Assembly (NCBI RefSeq): GCF_000721935.1
Contig: NZ_KL585432.1
Coordinates: 36,975 to 44,046, forward strand
From: Streptomyces sp. NRRL WC-3549
GTDB taxonomy: Bacteria > Actinomycetota > Actinomycetes > Streptomycetales > Streptomycetaceae
Direction: 5' to 3'
DNA: 7,072 nt
Shown: positions 1 through 5,483 of the stretch, one piece after another
Layout of the letters: each line of letters opens with the position of its first letter
Numbering within the stretch: the stretch's first letter is position 1
The notes under the pieces: model-generated
The model's input: only the letters and a program-made list of their open reading frames with translations
What the model was told of the DNA's origin: nothing
Database searches by the model: none
Program-made: the position numbers and the translations under genes

Positions 1-207
1 CGCCGCACCACCCTCGTGGTCGCCCACCGGCTGACCACGGCGGCCCGCGCCGACCGGGTCGTGGTGATGGACGGGGGCCGGGTCGCCGAGGACGGTACGC
101 ACGAGGAACTGCTCGCCCTGGGCGGCCGCTACACCCGGCTGTGGCGCACCTTCATAGGGGAGGACCTCGGGGAGGACCTGGGGGAGGGAGCGCCGGTCAA
201 CGTCTGA
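1..207 (+). CDS. ABC transporter ATP-binding protein, C-terminal end (5' truncated)
   Basis: The frame is open from base 1 and ends at TGA 205-207, giving the last 68 residues of a nucleotide-binding domain. Residues 5-11 (LVVAHRL) hold the switch or H-loop histidine (residue 9) that senses the ATP gamma-phosphate. The stretch after it ([20 protein letters not shown], then a [12 protein letters not shown] end) is the standard C-terminus of exporter-type ATPases in which the membrane domain is fused ahead of the ATPase. Walker A, signature and Walker B lie left of the window, so substrate and domain fusion cannot be seen. The tail is acidic and repetitive ([11 protein letters not shown]) and comes from a 12-base tandem repeat. 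Family assignment is firm; export rather than import is an inference from the '[11 protein letters not shown]' style of the H-loop region. Confidence 0.93.
   Translation, partial: RRTTLVVAHRLTTAARADRVVVMDGGRVAEDGTHEELLALGGRYTRLWRTFIGEDLGEDLGEGAPVNV
157..188 (+). repeat. 12-base tandem repeat inside the ABC transporter tail
   Basis: GGGGAGGACCTC (157-168) is followed at once by GGGGAGGACCTG (169-180) and a partial third copy GGGGAGGG (181-188). In frame it encodes the acidic [11 protein letters not shown] tail. It looks like replication slippage in a non-essential C-terminal extension, and copy number may vary between strains. Confidence 0.7.
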
Positions 208-215
208 CACCGGGA

Positions 216-240
216 CGGCGGGCCGGCCCACCGCCCGCCG
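216..240 (+). terminator. Probable terminator of the ABC transporter gene
   Basis: The perfect 8-bp inverted repeat CGGCGGGC (216-223) / GCCCGCCG (233-240) has a 9-base loop and starts 9 bases after the stop codon. There is no T-run, which is usual for high-GC actinobacteria. Chance hairpins are common at this GC content; position after the stop is the main support. Confidence 0.5.
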
Positions 241-246
241 CCGTCC

Positions 247-273
247 GGAACCTTTCGCCCCGCGCGAGGCGTC
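247..273 (+). promoter_or_regulatory. Possible ECF-sigma-type promoter for the small secreted protein
   Basis: GGAAC at 247-251 and CGTC at 270-273 are separated by 18 bases. GGAAC with a downstream GTC/CGTC is the style of promoters read by extracytoplasmic-function sigma factors such as Streptomyces SigE. Transcription would start near base 280, about 30 bases before the annotated start, which fits a short leader. The spacing is slightly long for some members, and this rests on motif reading only. Confidence 0.3.
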
Positions 274-310
274 GTACCGGGATACGCACACATGTCGGAC
301 GGGCCGTCAG

Positions 311-796
311 GTGTGCGACGACAGGGGCGGGGTGGACGAGTTGGGCAGGGCCGCGCGACCGCTGAGGGCATCCGTACGGCCACCAGGGCGGGCGCAGGGG
401 CGGACGAGGCGCACCGGCAGACGTCTCACGGCGTTCCTGCTCGTGCTGCCGCTGCTCGCCGCGGCCGGACTCGTGCTCGGCACCGCTCGGGAGGGGACCG
501 CGCGGGCCGCCGCGTCCTGTCCCGGACGGCTGGTCAAGACGGTGACGTTCGCCACCGGTTCGCTGCGCGTCTACAAGACCAAGGCCTACGCCTGTGCCGT
601 CACCGTCGCGGAGAACCCCGGCGCGCGTCAGGAGTCGAAGGTGTCCCTGCAACCGCGCGGCGGCCGTGCGGTCGTCGACCAGGGGGAGTTCGCCACGCCG
701 GCCGGACCGGTCCGGGTCCACGCCCTGAACCGGTGCGTCAGGGTGTCCGGATCCGTCGGCGGCGGGACGGGCTCCACCGGGTGGATCCAGTGCTGA
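311..796 (+). CDS. Small secreted protein with four cysteines, function unknown
   Basis: The 161-residue product has a long arginine-rich N-terminus (about residues 12-38), a hydrophobic core at about 41-57 (AFLLVLPLLAAAGLVLG) and an AxA-like cleavage region near residues 64-68 (ARAAA). It is therefore probably exported by Sec; RR at 37-38 before the core also leaves Tat possible. The mature part of about 95 residues is polar and probably beta-rich, with four cysteines (70, 95, 142 and the very last residue, 161), suggesting two disulfide bonds. No enzyme motif was seen and I do not recognise the family. The start is uncertain: GTG 311 gives the longest form, while in-frame GTG 332 and TTG 341 have purine-rich stretches just upstream (AGGGG 323-327; GGGG 329-332). 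All choices keep the signal peptide. It is probably a single gene, with a hairpin on each side. Confidence 0.72.
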   Translation: MCDDRGGVDELGRAARPLRASVRPPGRAQGRTRRTGRRLTAFLLVLPLLAAAGLVLGTAREGTARAAASCPGRLVKTVTFATGSLRVYKTKAYACAVTVAENPGARQESKVSLQPRGGRAVVDQGEFATPAGPVRVHALNRCVRVSGSVGGGTGSTGWIQC

Positions 797-817
797 CACG
801 CCATGGGGTCTGGCGTG
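797..817 (+). terminator. Hairpin directly after the small secreted protein gene
   Basis: The perfect 7-bp inverted repeat CACGCCA (797-803) / TGGCGTG (811-817) has a 7-base loop and begins at the base after the stop codon. A second, mutually exclusive pairing is TGACAC (794-799) with GTGTCA (822-827). It is either a terminator or part of the leader and operator region of the next gene, 57 bases on. Confidence 0.45.
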
Positions 818-834
818 AAAGGTGTCACCCCCAC

Positions 835-858
835 TAAGTTCACGGCGTCTGTCGTGAA
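835..858 (+). promoter_or_regulatory. Possible -10 element and operator-like inverted repeat before the S37-type peptidase
   Basis: TAAGTT (835-840) fits the TANNNT pattern of an actinobacterial -10 box, but no convincing -35 was found 16-19 bases upstream. Overlapping it is a perfect 6-bp inverted repeat, TTCACG (839-844) / CGTGAA (853-858); a G-T and a C-G pair can extend it inward. The arm ends 3 bases before the ribosome binding site. A third copy of CGTGAA lies at 814-819. This may be a repressor operator or a leader hairpin limiting translation. Confidence 0.3.
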
Positions 859-860
859 TC

Positions 861-870
861 AAGGGGAGGG
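861..870 (+). promoter_or_regulatory. Ribosome binding site of the S37-type peptidase
   Basis: AAGGGGAGGG with core GGAGG at 865-869 lies 4 bases before ATG 874. It would be 13 bases before the next in-frame ATG at 883, so 874 is the preferred start. Confidence 0.7.
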
Positions 871-873
871 TGC

Positions 874-2352
874 ATGCGCAAGATGCTCAGAGGGGTTCTC
901 TCGCTCGCGGTGCTCATCGGCACGGTGAGTGCGACGGGAGCCTCGGCCGGTGCGGCCACCGCCGCGGAACCGGCCGCGACGCTCAGCGGCTCGACCAGCG
1001 GCAGCGAGAGCGCCAAGGACATCAGGGACCGCATCCTGGCCGTCCCGGGCATGAGCCTGATCGAGGAGAAGCCGTACCCCGGCTACCGCTACTTCGTCCT
1101 CGAGTACACCCAGCCGATCGATCACAAGAAGCCCTCCAAGGGGACGTTCCAGCAGCGGATCACCCTGCTGCACAAGGACACCAGCCGTCCCACGGTCTTC
1201 TACACCAGCGGCTACAACGTCTCGACCACACCGAGCCGCAGCGAGCCGACCCAGATCGTCGACGGCAACCAGGTCTCCCTGGAGTACCGTTTCTTCACCC
1301 CGTCCCGCCCGCAGCCCGCCGACTGGTCGAAGCTCGACATCTGGCAGGCCGCCAGTGACCAGCACCGCGTCTACACGGCGCTGAAGAAGATCTACTCCAA
1401 GAACTGGCTGGCCACCGGCGGCTCCAAGGGCGGCATGACCGCCACCTACTTCGAGCGCTTCTACCCGAAGGACATGGACGGCGTCGTCGCCTACGTCGCG
1501 CCCAACGACGTGGTGAACGCCGAGGACTCGGCGTACGACCGGTTCTTCGCGAAGGTCGGCACCAAGGAGTGCCGCGACCGGCTGAACGGCGTGCAGCGCG
1601 AGGCGCTGGTCCGCCGGGAACCGCTGGAGAGGAAGATGGCGGCCTACGCCGCCGGCAACGGCCTCACCTTCACCACCGTCGGCACCCTCGACAAGGCGTA
1701 CGAGGCCGTCGTCATGGACTACGTCTGGGCGTTCTGGCAGTACAGCCTGCTCGCCGACTGCGACGCGATCCCGGCCGACGCGCGCACGGCCACCGACCAG
1801 CAGATCTGGGACTCGATCGACCGGATCTCCGGCTTCTCCGCCTACTCCGACCAGGGCCTGGAGCAGTACACGCCGTACTACTACCAGGCGGGCACCCAGC
1901 TCGGCTCGCCGGACATCAAGCAGCCCTGGCTCGGCAACCTGAGCCGCTACGGCTACCAGCCGCCGCGCCCCTTCGTGCCGCGCTCCATCCCGATGAAGTT
2001 CCAGCCGTCGGTGATGCGCGACGTGGACAAGTGGGTGAAGAACAACGCCCGGCAGATGATGTACGTCTACGGCCAGAACGACCCGTGGGGCGCCGAACCC
2101 TTCCACCTCGGCCGGGGCGCCCGGGACAGCTACGTCTACACCGTGCCCGGCGGCAACCACGGCTCCAAGGTCGCCGGCCTCGTCGCCGACGAGAAGGCGA
2201 AGGCCACCGCGGCGATCCTGCGCTGGGCGGGCGTCGCCCCGGCCGGCGTCCAGGCGGACCCGGCCCAGGCGAAGCCGCTGGCGAAGTTCGACGCGCGTCT
2301 GGACAAGCGGGACGCGGAGATCGAGCGGAACCGGGGCAACCTGCGCCCGTGA
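874..2352 (+). CDS. Secreted serine aminopeptidase, S37 (PS-10) type
   Basis: The 492-residue product begins with a Sec signal peptide: basic MRKMLR, hydrophobic core at about 7-20, and Ala-rich cleavage region near 23-31. The mature enzyme shows an alpha/beta-hydrolase serine peptidase triad in the order Ser-Asp-His. Ser184 sits in a nucleophile elbow (TGGSKGG, 181-187), Asp403 in YGQNDPW (399-405) and His429 in GGNHG (426-430). The elbow and the NDPW motif resemble prolyl peptidases of family S28 and the Streptomyces S37 family, whose known secreted members remove tri- or tetrapeptides ending in proline from free N-termini. Early residues (YFVLEYTQPIDHKKP, 73-87) and length also fit S37. 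Cys233 and Cys296 could form a disulfide. Family placement is from recognition, not a search; a prolyl tripeptidyl specificity is inferred. It probably supports extracellular peptide use or maturation of secreted proteins. It is convergent with the GH3 gene, with a strong hairpin between. Confidence 0.88.
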   Translation: MRKMLRGVLSLAVLIGTVSATGASAGAATAAEPAATLSGSTSGSESAKDIRDRILAVPGMSLIEEKPYPGYRYFVLEYTQPIDHKKPSKGTFQQRITLLHKDTSRPTVFYTSGYNVSTTPSRSEPTQIVDGNQVSLEYRFFTPSRPQPADWSKLDIWQAASDQHRVYTALKKIYSKNWLATGGSKGGMTATYFERFYPKDMDGVVAYVAPNDVVNAEDSAYDRFFAKVGTKECRDRLNGVQREALVRREPLERKMAAYAAGNGLTFTTVGTLDKAYEAVVMDYVWAFWQYSLLADCDAIPADARTATDQQIWDSIDRISGFSAYSDQGLEQYTPYYYQAGTQLGSPDIKQPWLGNLSRYGYQPPRPFVPRSIPMKFQPSVMRDVDKWVKNNARQMMYVYGQNDPWGAEPFHLGRGARDSYVYTVPGGNHGSKVAGLVADEKAKATAAILRWAGVAPAGVQADPAQAKPLAKFDARLDKRDAEIERNRGNLRP

Positions 2353-2357
2353 GGGCG

Positions 2358-2399
2358 GCGCGCACCGGGTGACGGCCTCTCACCGCACCCGGTGCGCGC
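2358..2399. terminator. Strong, probably bidirectional terminator between convergent genes
   Basis: This is a perfect 14-bp inverted repeat: left arm 2358-2371 (GCGCGCACCGGGTG), right arm 2386-2399, with a 14-base loop. It starts 5 bases after the S37-type stop codon and lies 77 bases beyond the GH3 stop. Length and perfection put it far above the chance hairpins in this window. There is no T-tract. Confidence 0.82.
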
Positions 2400-2423
2400 A
2401 CCTCACCGGCCTGTCCTCGCCCA

Positions 2424-2457
2424 GCGTCGGACGTTCGGCTCGGCGTTGCCCCGACGC
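2424..2457 (-). terminator. Possible terminator on the GH3 side
   Basis: The perfect 7-bp inverted repeat GCGTCGG (2424-2430) / CCGACGC (2451-2457) has a 20-base loop that holds short internal pairing (ACG/CGT). It lies 20-53 bases past the GH3 stop. It is weaker than the 2358-2399 hairpin and may be a chance feature. Confidence 0.35.
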
Positions 2458-2476
2458 GGCCGCCGGGGCGGGCCCG

Positions 2477-4303
2477 TCAGTACGACAGGCCGTGGCCGAC
2501 GGGGTACAGCGTCTGCGCGGGGGCGTCCGCGCGCTGGACCGGGACCGGCAGCCGGCCCCGCGGCCGGGCCCGGCCCGCGATGACCCGGACGGCGGCCCGC
2601 AGTTCGACGTCGGTCCAGGAGTAGGCGGCCAGGCTCGCCGCGTACCCCGTTCCCGCCAGGTGGGCGATGTCGTACGGGTTGCGGATCGCCAGGGTGACCA
2701 CCGGGACGCCCGTCGCCGCGAGCGCGCCGACCAGGGCGCGCTGGGAGCTCGTCGCGGTGACGTTGTACGTCGCCACCACCACGGCGTCCCTGCCCGCCGC
2801 GGCGGCCACCGCCTGGTCGATCGTCGCCTGGGAGGGGGCCGTACCGGTGGGCAGGGCGCTCGCCGTGAACCCCAGCTCGCGGAAGGCCTCGGTGAGCGTG
2901 GTGGTGGGCGGGCCCGTCGTGCCGGACGGGGAGGCGGGATCGGCACCGACCACCAGCACGTTCCGGTGCGTACGGCGGGACAGCGGCAGCAGCCGGCCGG
3001 GGTGGTCCAGCAGGGTCGTCGTGCGCTCGGCGACGCGGTCGGCGGTGGCCAGGTGCTCCTTGGTGCCGACGGTGCGGTCCACGCCCCGTCGGGTGACGTA
3101 CGGGTCGCGGAAGAGGCCGAGCTTCGTCTTCAGCCGGAGGATCCGCAGGATCGATTCCTCGATGCGGGCCACGGTGATCTCGCCGCTCTTCACGGCCTTC
3201 AGGACGGCGTTCCAGGCGACGGAGAGGTCCGGCGGGTTCAGCAGCTGGTCCACACCGGCCTGGAGGGCGAGCACGGGGACGCGCTCGTCGCCGTACTTGG
3301 TGCGGACGCCCTCCATGCCGAGGGAGTCGGTGACGACGACCCCGTCGTATCCCAGCTCCTCGCGGAGGATGCCGGTGAGGATGGGCCTGGACAGGGTGGC
3401 GGGGTCCTCCGAGGGGTCCAGCGCCGGTACCACGATGTGCGCGGTCATGATCGAGTCGATGCCCGCGGCGACGGCCGCCCGGAACGGCGGGGCGTCCAGC
3501 TCCGCCCACTGCTCACGGGTGTGGAGGATGGCGGGCAGGCCCGTGTGGCTGTCGGTGCTGGTGTCGCCGTGACCGGGGAAGTGCTTGGCCGTGGAGGCGA
3601 CCCCGGCGCCCTGGTAGCCCTTCACCTGCGCGGCGACCAGGCCCGCGACGGACTGCGGGTCCGAGCCGAAGGAGCGTACGCCGATGACCGGGTTGGCCGG
3701 GTTGACGTTGACGTCCGCGTCGGGGGCGTAGTTCTGGTTGATCCCCAGGGCGGCCAGTTCGGCACCGGCGATCCGGGCCGCCTCCCGGGTGTCGGAGCGC
3801 GAGCCGCCCGCGCCGAGGGCCATGGCGCCCGGCAGCAGTGTGGCGGGTTCACCGACCCGGCAGACGATGCCGTGCTCCTGGTCCGTGGAGACGAGCAGGG
3901 GGACCGGGGTGGGCTGGGCGAGCCCGGCGCGCTGGATGCCGTTGGAGAGGTCGGCGATCTGGTGCGGGTCGCGGGTGTTGTGCGCCCAGGTGAAGTAGAT
4001 GATCCCGCCGACGTGGTAGCGGGAGATCAGCTCGGCGGCGGACCGCACCCCGATCTCGTCGAGGTTGGCGTCGATGTCCGCCTGGTCGGGTGCGGTGGCG
4101 GAGTGCCCGTACACCCGCATCACGAAGAGCTGGCCGACCTTCTCCTCCAGGCTCATCCGGGCGATGAGCCGCTTGAGGCGGTTGTCCGAGGAGGCGCCGG
4201 ACGCCTGGGCGGCGCCGGGCACGGCGACGACGCCGGTCGCCGCGGCGGCCGCGGTGGCCGCGGTGGCGGTGAGGAGGGTGCGTCTGGAGGTGCGGTGGTG
4301 CAC
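2477..4303 (-). CDS. Tat-exported family 3 glycoside hydrolase, beta-N-acetylglucosaminidase (NagZ-like)
   Basis: This 608-residue enzyme is expected to remove terminal beta-linked N-acetylglucosamine from chito-oligomers or peptidoglycan fragments outside the membrane. The N-terminus (TSRRTLLTA, 5-13) is a twin-arginine signal followed by an Ala-rich core and AQA-S cleavage near residue 34. There is no lipobox cysteine, so it is free rather than lipid-anchored. The catalytic (beta/alpha)8 domain spans about 44-400. It carries KHFPGHGDT (240-248) and the Asp-Ser-His of NagZ enzymes (251-253), whose Asp/His dyad acts as acid/base. The nucleophile is probably Asp326 in VVTDSLGM (323-330). A second domain of about 200 residues (about 425-608) matches the two-domain form known from Bacillus NagZ rather than the short Gram-negative form. 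The start is GTG 4303, with a good ribosome binding site 5 bases upstream. Specificity for muropeptides versus chitin oligomers cannot be told from sequence. Confidence 0.92.
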   Translation of the reverse strand: MHHRTSRRTLLTATAATAAAAATGVVAVPGAAQASGASSDNRLKRLIARMSLEEKVGQLFVMRVYGHSATAPDQADIDANLDEIGVRSAAELISRYHVGGIIYFTWAHNTRDPHQIADLSNGIQRAGLAQPTPVPLLVSTDQEHGIVCRVGEPATLLPGAMALGAGGSRSDTREAARIAGAELAALGINQNYAPDADVNVNPANPVIGVRSFGSDPQSVAGLVAAQVKGYQGAGVASTAKHFPGHGDTSTDSHTGLPAILHTREQWAELDAPPFRAAVAAGIDSIMTAHIVVPALDPSEDPATLSRPILTGILREELGYDGVVVTDSLGMEGVRTKYGDERVPVLALQAGVDQLLNPPDLSVAWNAVLKAVKSGEITVARIEESILRILRLKTKLGLFRDPYVTRRGVDRTVGTKEHLATADRVAERTTTLLDHPGRLLPLSRRTHRNVLVVGADPASPSGTTGPPTTTLTEAFRELGFTASALPTGTAPSQATIDQAVAAAAGRDAVVVATYNVTATSSQRALVGALAATGVPVVTLAIRNPYDIAHLAGTGYAASLAAYSWTDVELRAAVRVIAGRARPRGRLPVPVQRADAPAQTLYPVGHGLSY

Positions 4304-4308
4304 GTGAG

Positions 4309-4316
4309 CCCCTTCC
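4309..4316 (-). promoter_or_regulatory. Ribosome binding site of the GH3 gene
   Basis: Read on the minus strand this is GGAAGGGG, 5 bases before the GTG start codon at 4303-4301. It supports that GTG start, which also places the twin-arginine motif at residues 7-8 of the signal peptide. Confidence 0.7.
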
Positions 4317-4326
4317 GGTGCTGAAA

Positions 4327-4339
4327 GAAACTTCCAAGT
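4327..4339 (-). promoter_or_regulatory. Operator-like motif in the GH3 leader
   Basis: On the plus strand GAAACTTCC (4327-4335) overlaps an ACTT-CC-AAGT inverted repeat (4330-4339). GAAACTTCC differs at one base from GAAACTTTC, a pattern like the GAAA-N-TTTC operators of some Streptomyces sugar regulators. It lies between the proposed promoter and the ribosome binding site, where a repressor could act. Motif reading only. Confidence 0.25.
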
Positions 4340-4344
4340 AGGTA

Positions 4345-4373
4345 CGGATATAGGGAAAGTAACTACCAGTCAA
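4345..4373 (-). promoter_or_regulatory. Promoter of the GH3 gene
   Basis: On the minus strand TTGACT (4373-4368) is a near-consensus -35 box. After 17 bases comes TATCCG (4350-4345); TATATC (4352-4347) is an alternative -10 at 15 bases. The A+T-rich setting and the position 42 bases upstream of the start support a vegetative-type promoter. The -35 overlaps ACTGGT (4370-4365), an exact half of the palindromic site bound by the N-acetylglucosamine regulator DasR, but the other half is not conserved. Confidence 0.5.
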
Positions 4374-4415
4374 GGGGCCCTCCCGGGAACGGCCGGGACA
4401 CGCGGGGGCGACGGG

Positions 4416-4435
4416 GGACATGCCCGGACATGGCC
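4416..4435. repeat. 10-base tandem repeat GGACATGCCC / GGACATGGCC
   Basis: Two nearly identical 10-base units start at 4416 and 4426, about 50 bases upstream of the GH3 -35 box; a related GGGACA lies at 4395-4400. Spacing of one helical turn is compatible with a protein-binding site, but the function is unknown. Confidence 0.35.
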
Positions 4436-4582
4436 CCCCGGGGCGGGCCGCCGGGCGGTGTCGGCGCCCCGGGCTCAGGACGGCCCCGCCGCGGCCCCCC
4501 GCTCCCGCGCCGCCGCCACCGTGCACGCGGGCCGCCGGGTGCGCACAGCCGCCGTACCGCAGGGCCGTCCCGGCCGGGCCCG

Positions 4583-4614
4583 CGCCCCGCCGCCGCGCCC
4601 GGGGACGCGGGGCG
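4583..4614 (-). terminator. Possible terminator of the isomerase-like gene
   Basis: The perfect 8-bp inverted repeat CGCCCCGC (4583-4590) / GCGGGGCG (4607-4614) has a 16-base loop and starts 3 bases after the TAG stop. GC content here makes chance hairpins likely; location is the main argument. Confidence 0.4.
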
Positions 4615-4616
4615 GG

Positions 4617-5405
4617 CTACTGCTTCGGCGCGCCCAGCCGCAGCAGGTGCTCCCGGCCGGCGGCCAGCAGACCCGGCAGCTCGGCCGCCTCCGGGTACCA
4701 GCGCTTCTCGTACTCCCAGCAGACCCACGTGCCGGGGTCCAGCAGGTCCAGACAGGTCCCCAGCGGCAGCACCCCCGCCCCCAGGGGGAGCGGGGTGGTG
4801 TCCTCGGCCGAGGCGATGTCCTTGACCTGGACGTAGCCCAGGTGCGGGGCGAGTACCGCGTGGCTGGCCGGGGTCTCCTCGCCGGCCAGCCAGGTGTGCA
4901 TCACGTCCCAGATCGCACCGACCGACCCGTGCCCCACCGTCCCCACCACCCGGGCCACGTCGGCCCCGGCGCGGTGCGAGTCGTGCGTCTCCAGCAGGAC
5001 CCGTACGCCCCGGTCGGCGGCGTGCGGGGCGACCGAGCCGAGCCGCCGCGCCGCGATCGCGTCCGCCTCGTCCGGGGCGAGGCCCCCGCCGCCCGGGAAC
5101 ACCCGGACGTACGGCGCGCCCAGGTCGTGGGCCAGGTCCACCAGCCCGGCGAGCTCGGCCAGCACCGGCTCGTCGTCGCCCTCGGCGGCGACCCGGGCGT
5201 ATCCGGCGACGGTCAGGATCTCCACCCCGCCCTGCTTGAACTCCTCGGCCACCGAGCCCCGTTCGAGCGGGGTGAGGCCCGGGTGGACCGGCTCCTCGGG
5301 ATGGGCGCGCAGCTCCACCCCCTGGTAGCCGCTCCCGGCGGCGAGCCGTACCACCTCGGTCACGGACATCCCCGGCACTCCGAGGGTCGAGAAAGCGAGC
5401 TTCAC
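4617..5405 (-). CDS. Sugar phosphate isomerase/epimerase-like protein (xylose isomerase-type TIM barrel)
   Basis: The 262-residue cytosolic protein starts MKLAFSTLGVPG, a typical opening of the xylose isomerase-like / AP endonuclease 2 superfamily. These enzymes interconvert sugars or inositol derivatives using a divalent metal. Likely metal ligands by position are Glu139 (LLETHD, 137-142), Asp167 (IWDVMH, 165-170) and Glu231 (CWEYE, 229-233). The strand that usually offers a histidine (HxKD) reads VQVKD (192-196), putting Gln193 at that place. Length is normal for single-domain members. The GTG start at 5405 is supported by GGAAGGA 6 bases upstream. The stop is TAG. It may be an independent unit, since a hairpin separates it from the GAF gene by a 78-base gap, though read-through is possible. 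The substrate cannot be assigned: inosose, ketose and hydroxypyruvate isomerases all share this fold. Confidence 0.85.
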   Translation of the reverse strand: MKLAFSTLGVPGMSVTEVVRLAAGSGYQGVELRAHPEEPVHPGLTPLERGSVAEEFKQGGVEILTVAGYARVAAEGDDEPVLAELAGLVDLAHDLGAPYVRVFPGGGGLAPDEADAIAARRLGSVAPHAADRGVRVLLETHDSHRAGADVARVVGTVGHGSVGAIWDVMHTWLAGEETPASHAVLAPHLGYVQVKDIASAEDTTPLPLGAGVLPLGTCLDLLDPGTWVCWEYEKRWYPEAAELPGLLAAGREHLLRLGAPKQ

Positions 5406-5411
5406 GGTGAG

Positions 5412-5418
5412 TCCTTCC
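5412..5418 (-). promoter_or_regulatory. Ribosome binding site of the isomerase-like gene
   Basis: GGAAGGA on the minus strand, 6 bases before the GTG start at 5405; it supports that start over any internal one. Confidence 0.65.
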
Positions 5419-5438
5419 GTCCTGCGCGGGGCCGGTGT

Positions 5439-5460
5439 GCGCGGGACGTCACTCCCGCGC
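5439..5460 (-). terminator. Terminator or attenuator after the GAF gene
   Basis: The perfect 8-bp inverted repeat GCGCGGGA (5439-5446) / TCCCGCGC (5453-5460) has a 6-base loop. It lies 24 bases past the GAF stop and only 33 bases before the isomerase-like start. It could end the subtilase-GAF operon, or control read-through into the isomerase-like gene. An 8-base palindrome GTACGTAC (5469-5476) lies between the GAF stop and the hairpin. Confidence 0.6.
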
Positions 5461-5483
5461 GGCCCAGCGTACGTACCGTCTCC

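Larger units (their letters stand above)
4304..4616. other. 313-base intergenic region between the isomerase-like gene and GH3
   Basis: No convincing gene is seen. Bases 4321-4375 form the only clearly A+T-rich stretch in the window and hold the GH3 promoter and possible operators. Bases 4376-4616 are extremely G+C-rich, with a 10-base tandem repeat at 4416-4435 and a hairpin at 4583-4614 next to the isomerase-like stop. Open frames crossing here are by-products of GC content. Confidence 0.7.

Noticed and set aside
292..837. 181-codon frame overlapping the small secreted protein
   Set aside because: It has an Arg/Gly-rich composition without a signal peptide. The 311-796 frame instead shows an export signal and paired cysteines, and its stop is followed directly by a hairpin.
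859..2160. 433-codon open frame antisense to the S37-type peptidase
   Set aside because: Composition is typical of a mirrored frame (Val/Gly/Arg/Leu repeats) and no domain is visible. The plus-strand gene has a signal peptide and catalytic motifs.
2369..4324. 651-codon open frame on the plus strand, antisense to the GH3 gene
   Set aside because: The protein is Gly/Arg/Val-rich low-complexity sequence with no motif. The opposite strand encodes a clear GH3 enzyme with signal and active site, so this is a GC-bias shadow.
4355..4370. Full DasR-type palindromic site
   Set aside because: Only the right half (ACCAGT) is exact; about 8 of 16 positions match the palindrome. Kept only as a half-site hypothesis under the promoter.
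4363..4728. 121-codon minus-strand frame filling the gap before GH3
   Set aside because: It overlaps the end of the isomerase-like gene, is nearly all Gly/Arg/Pro/Ala, and reads into the promoter island; more likely non-coding.
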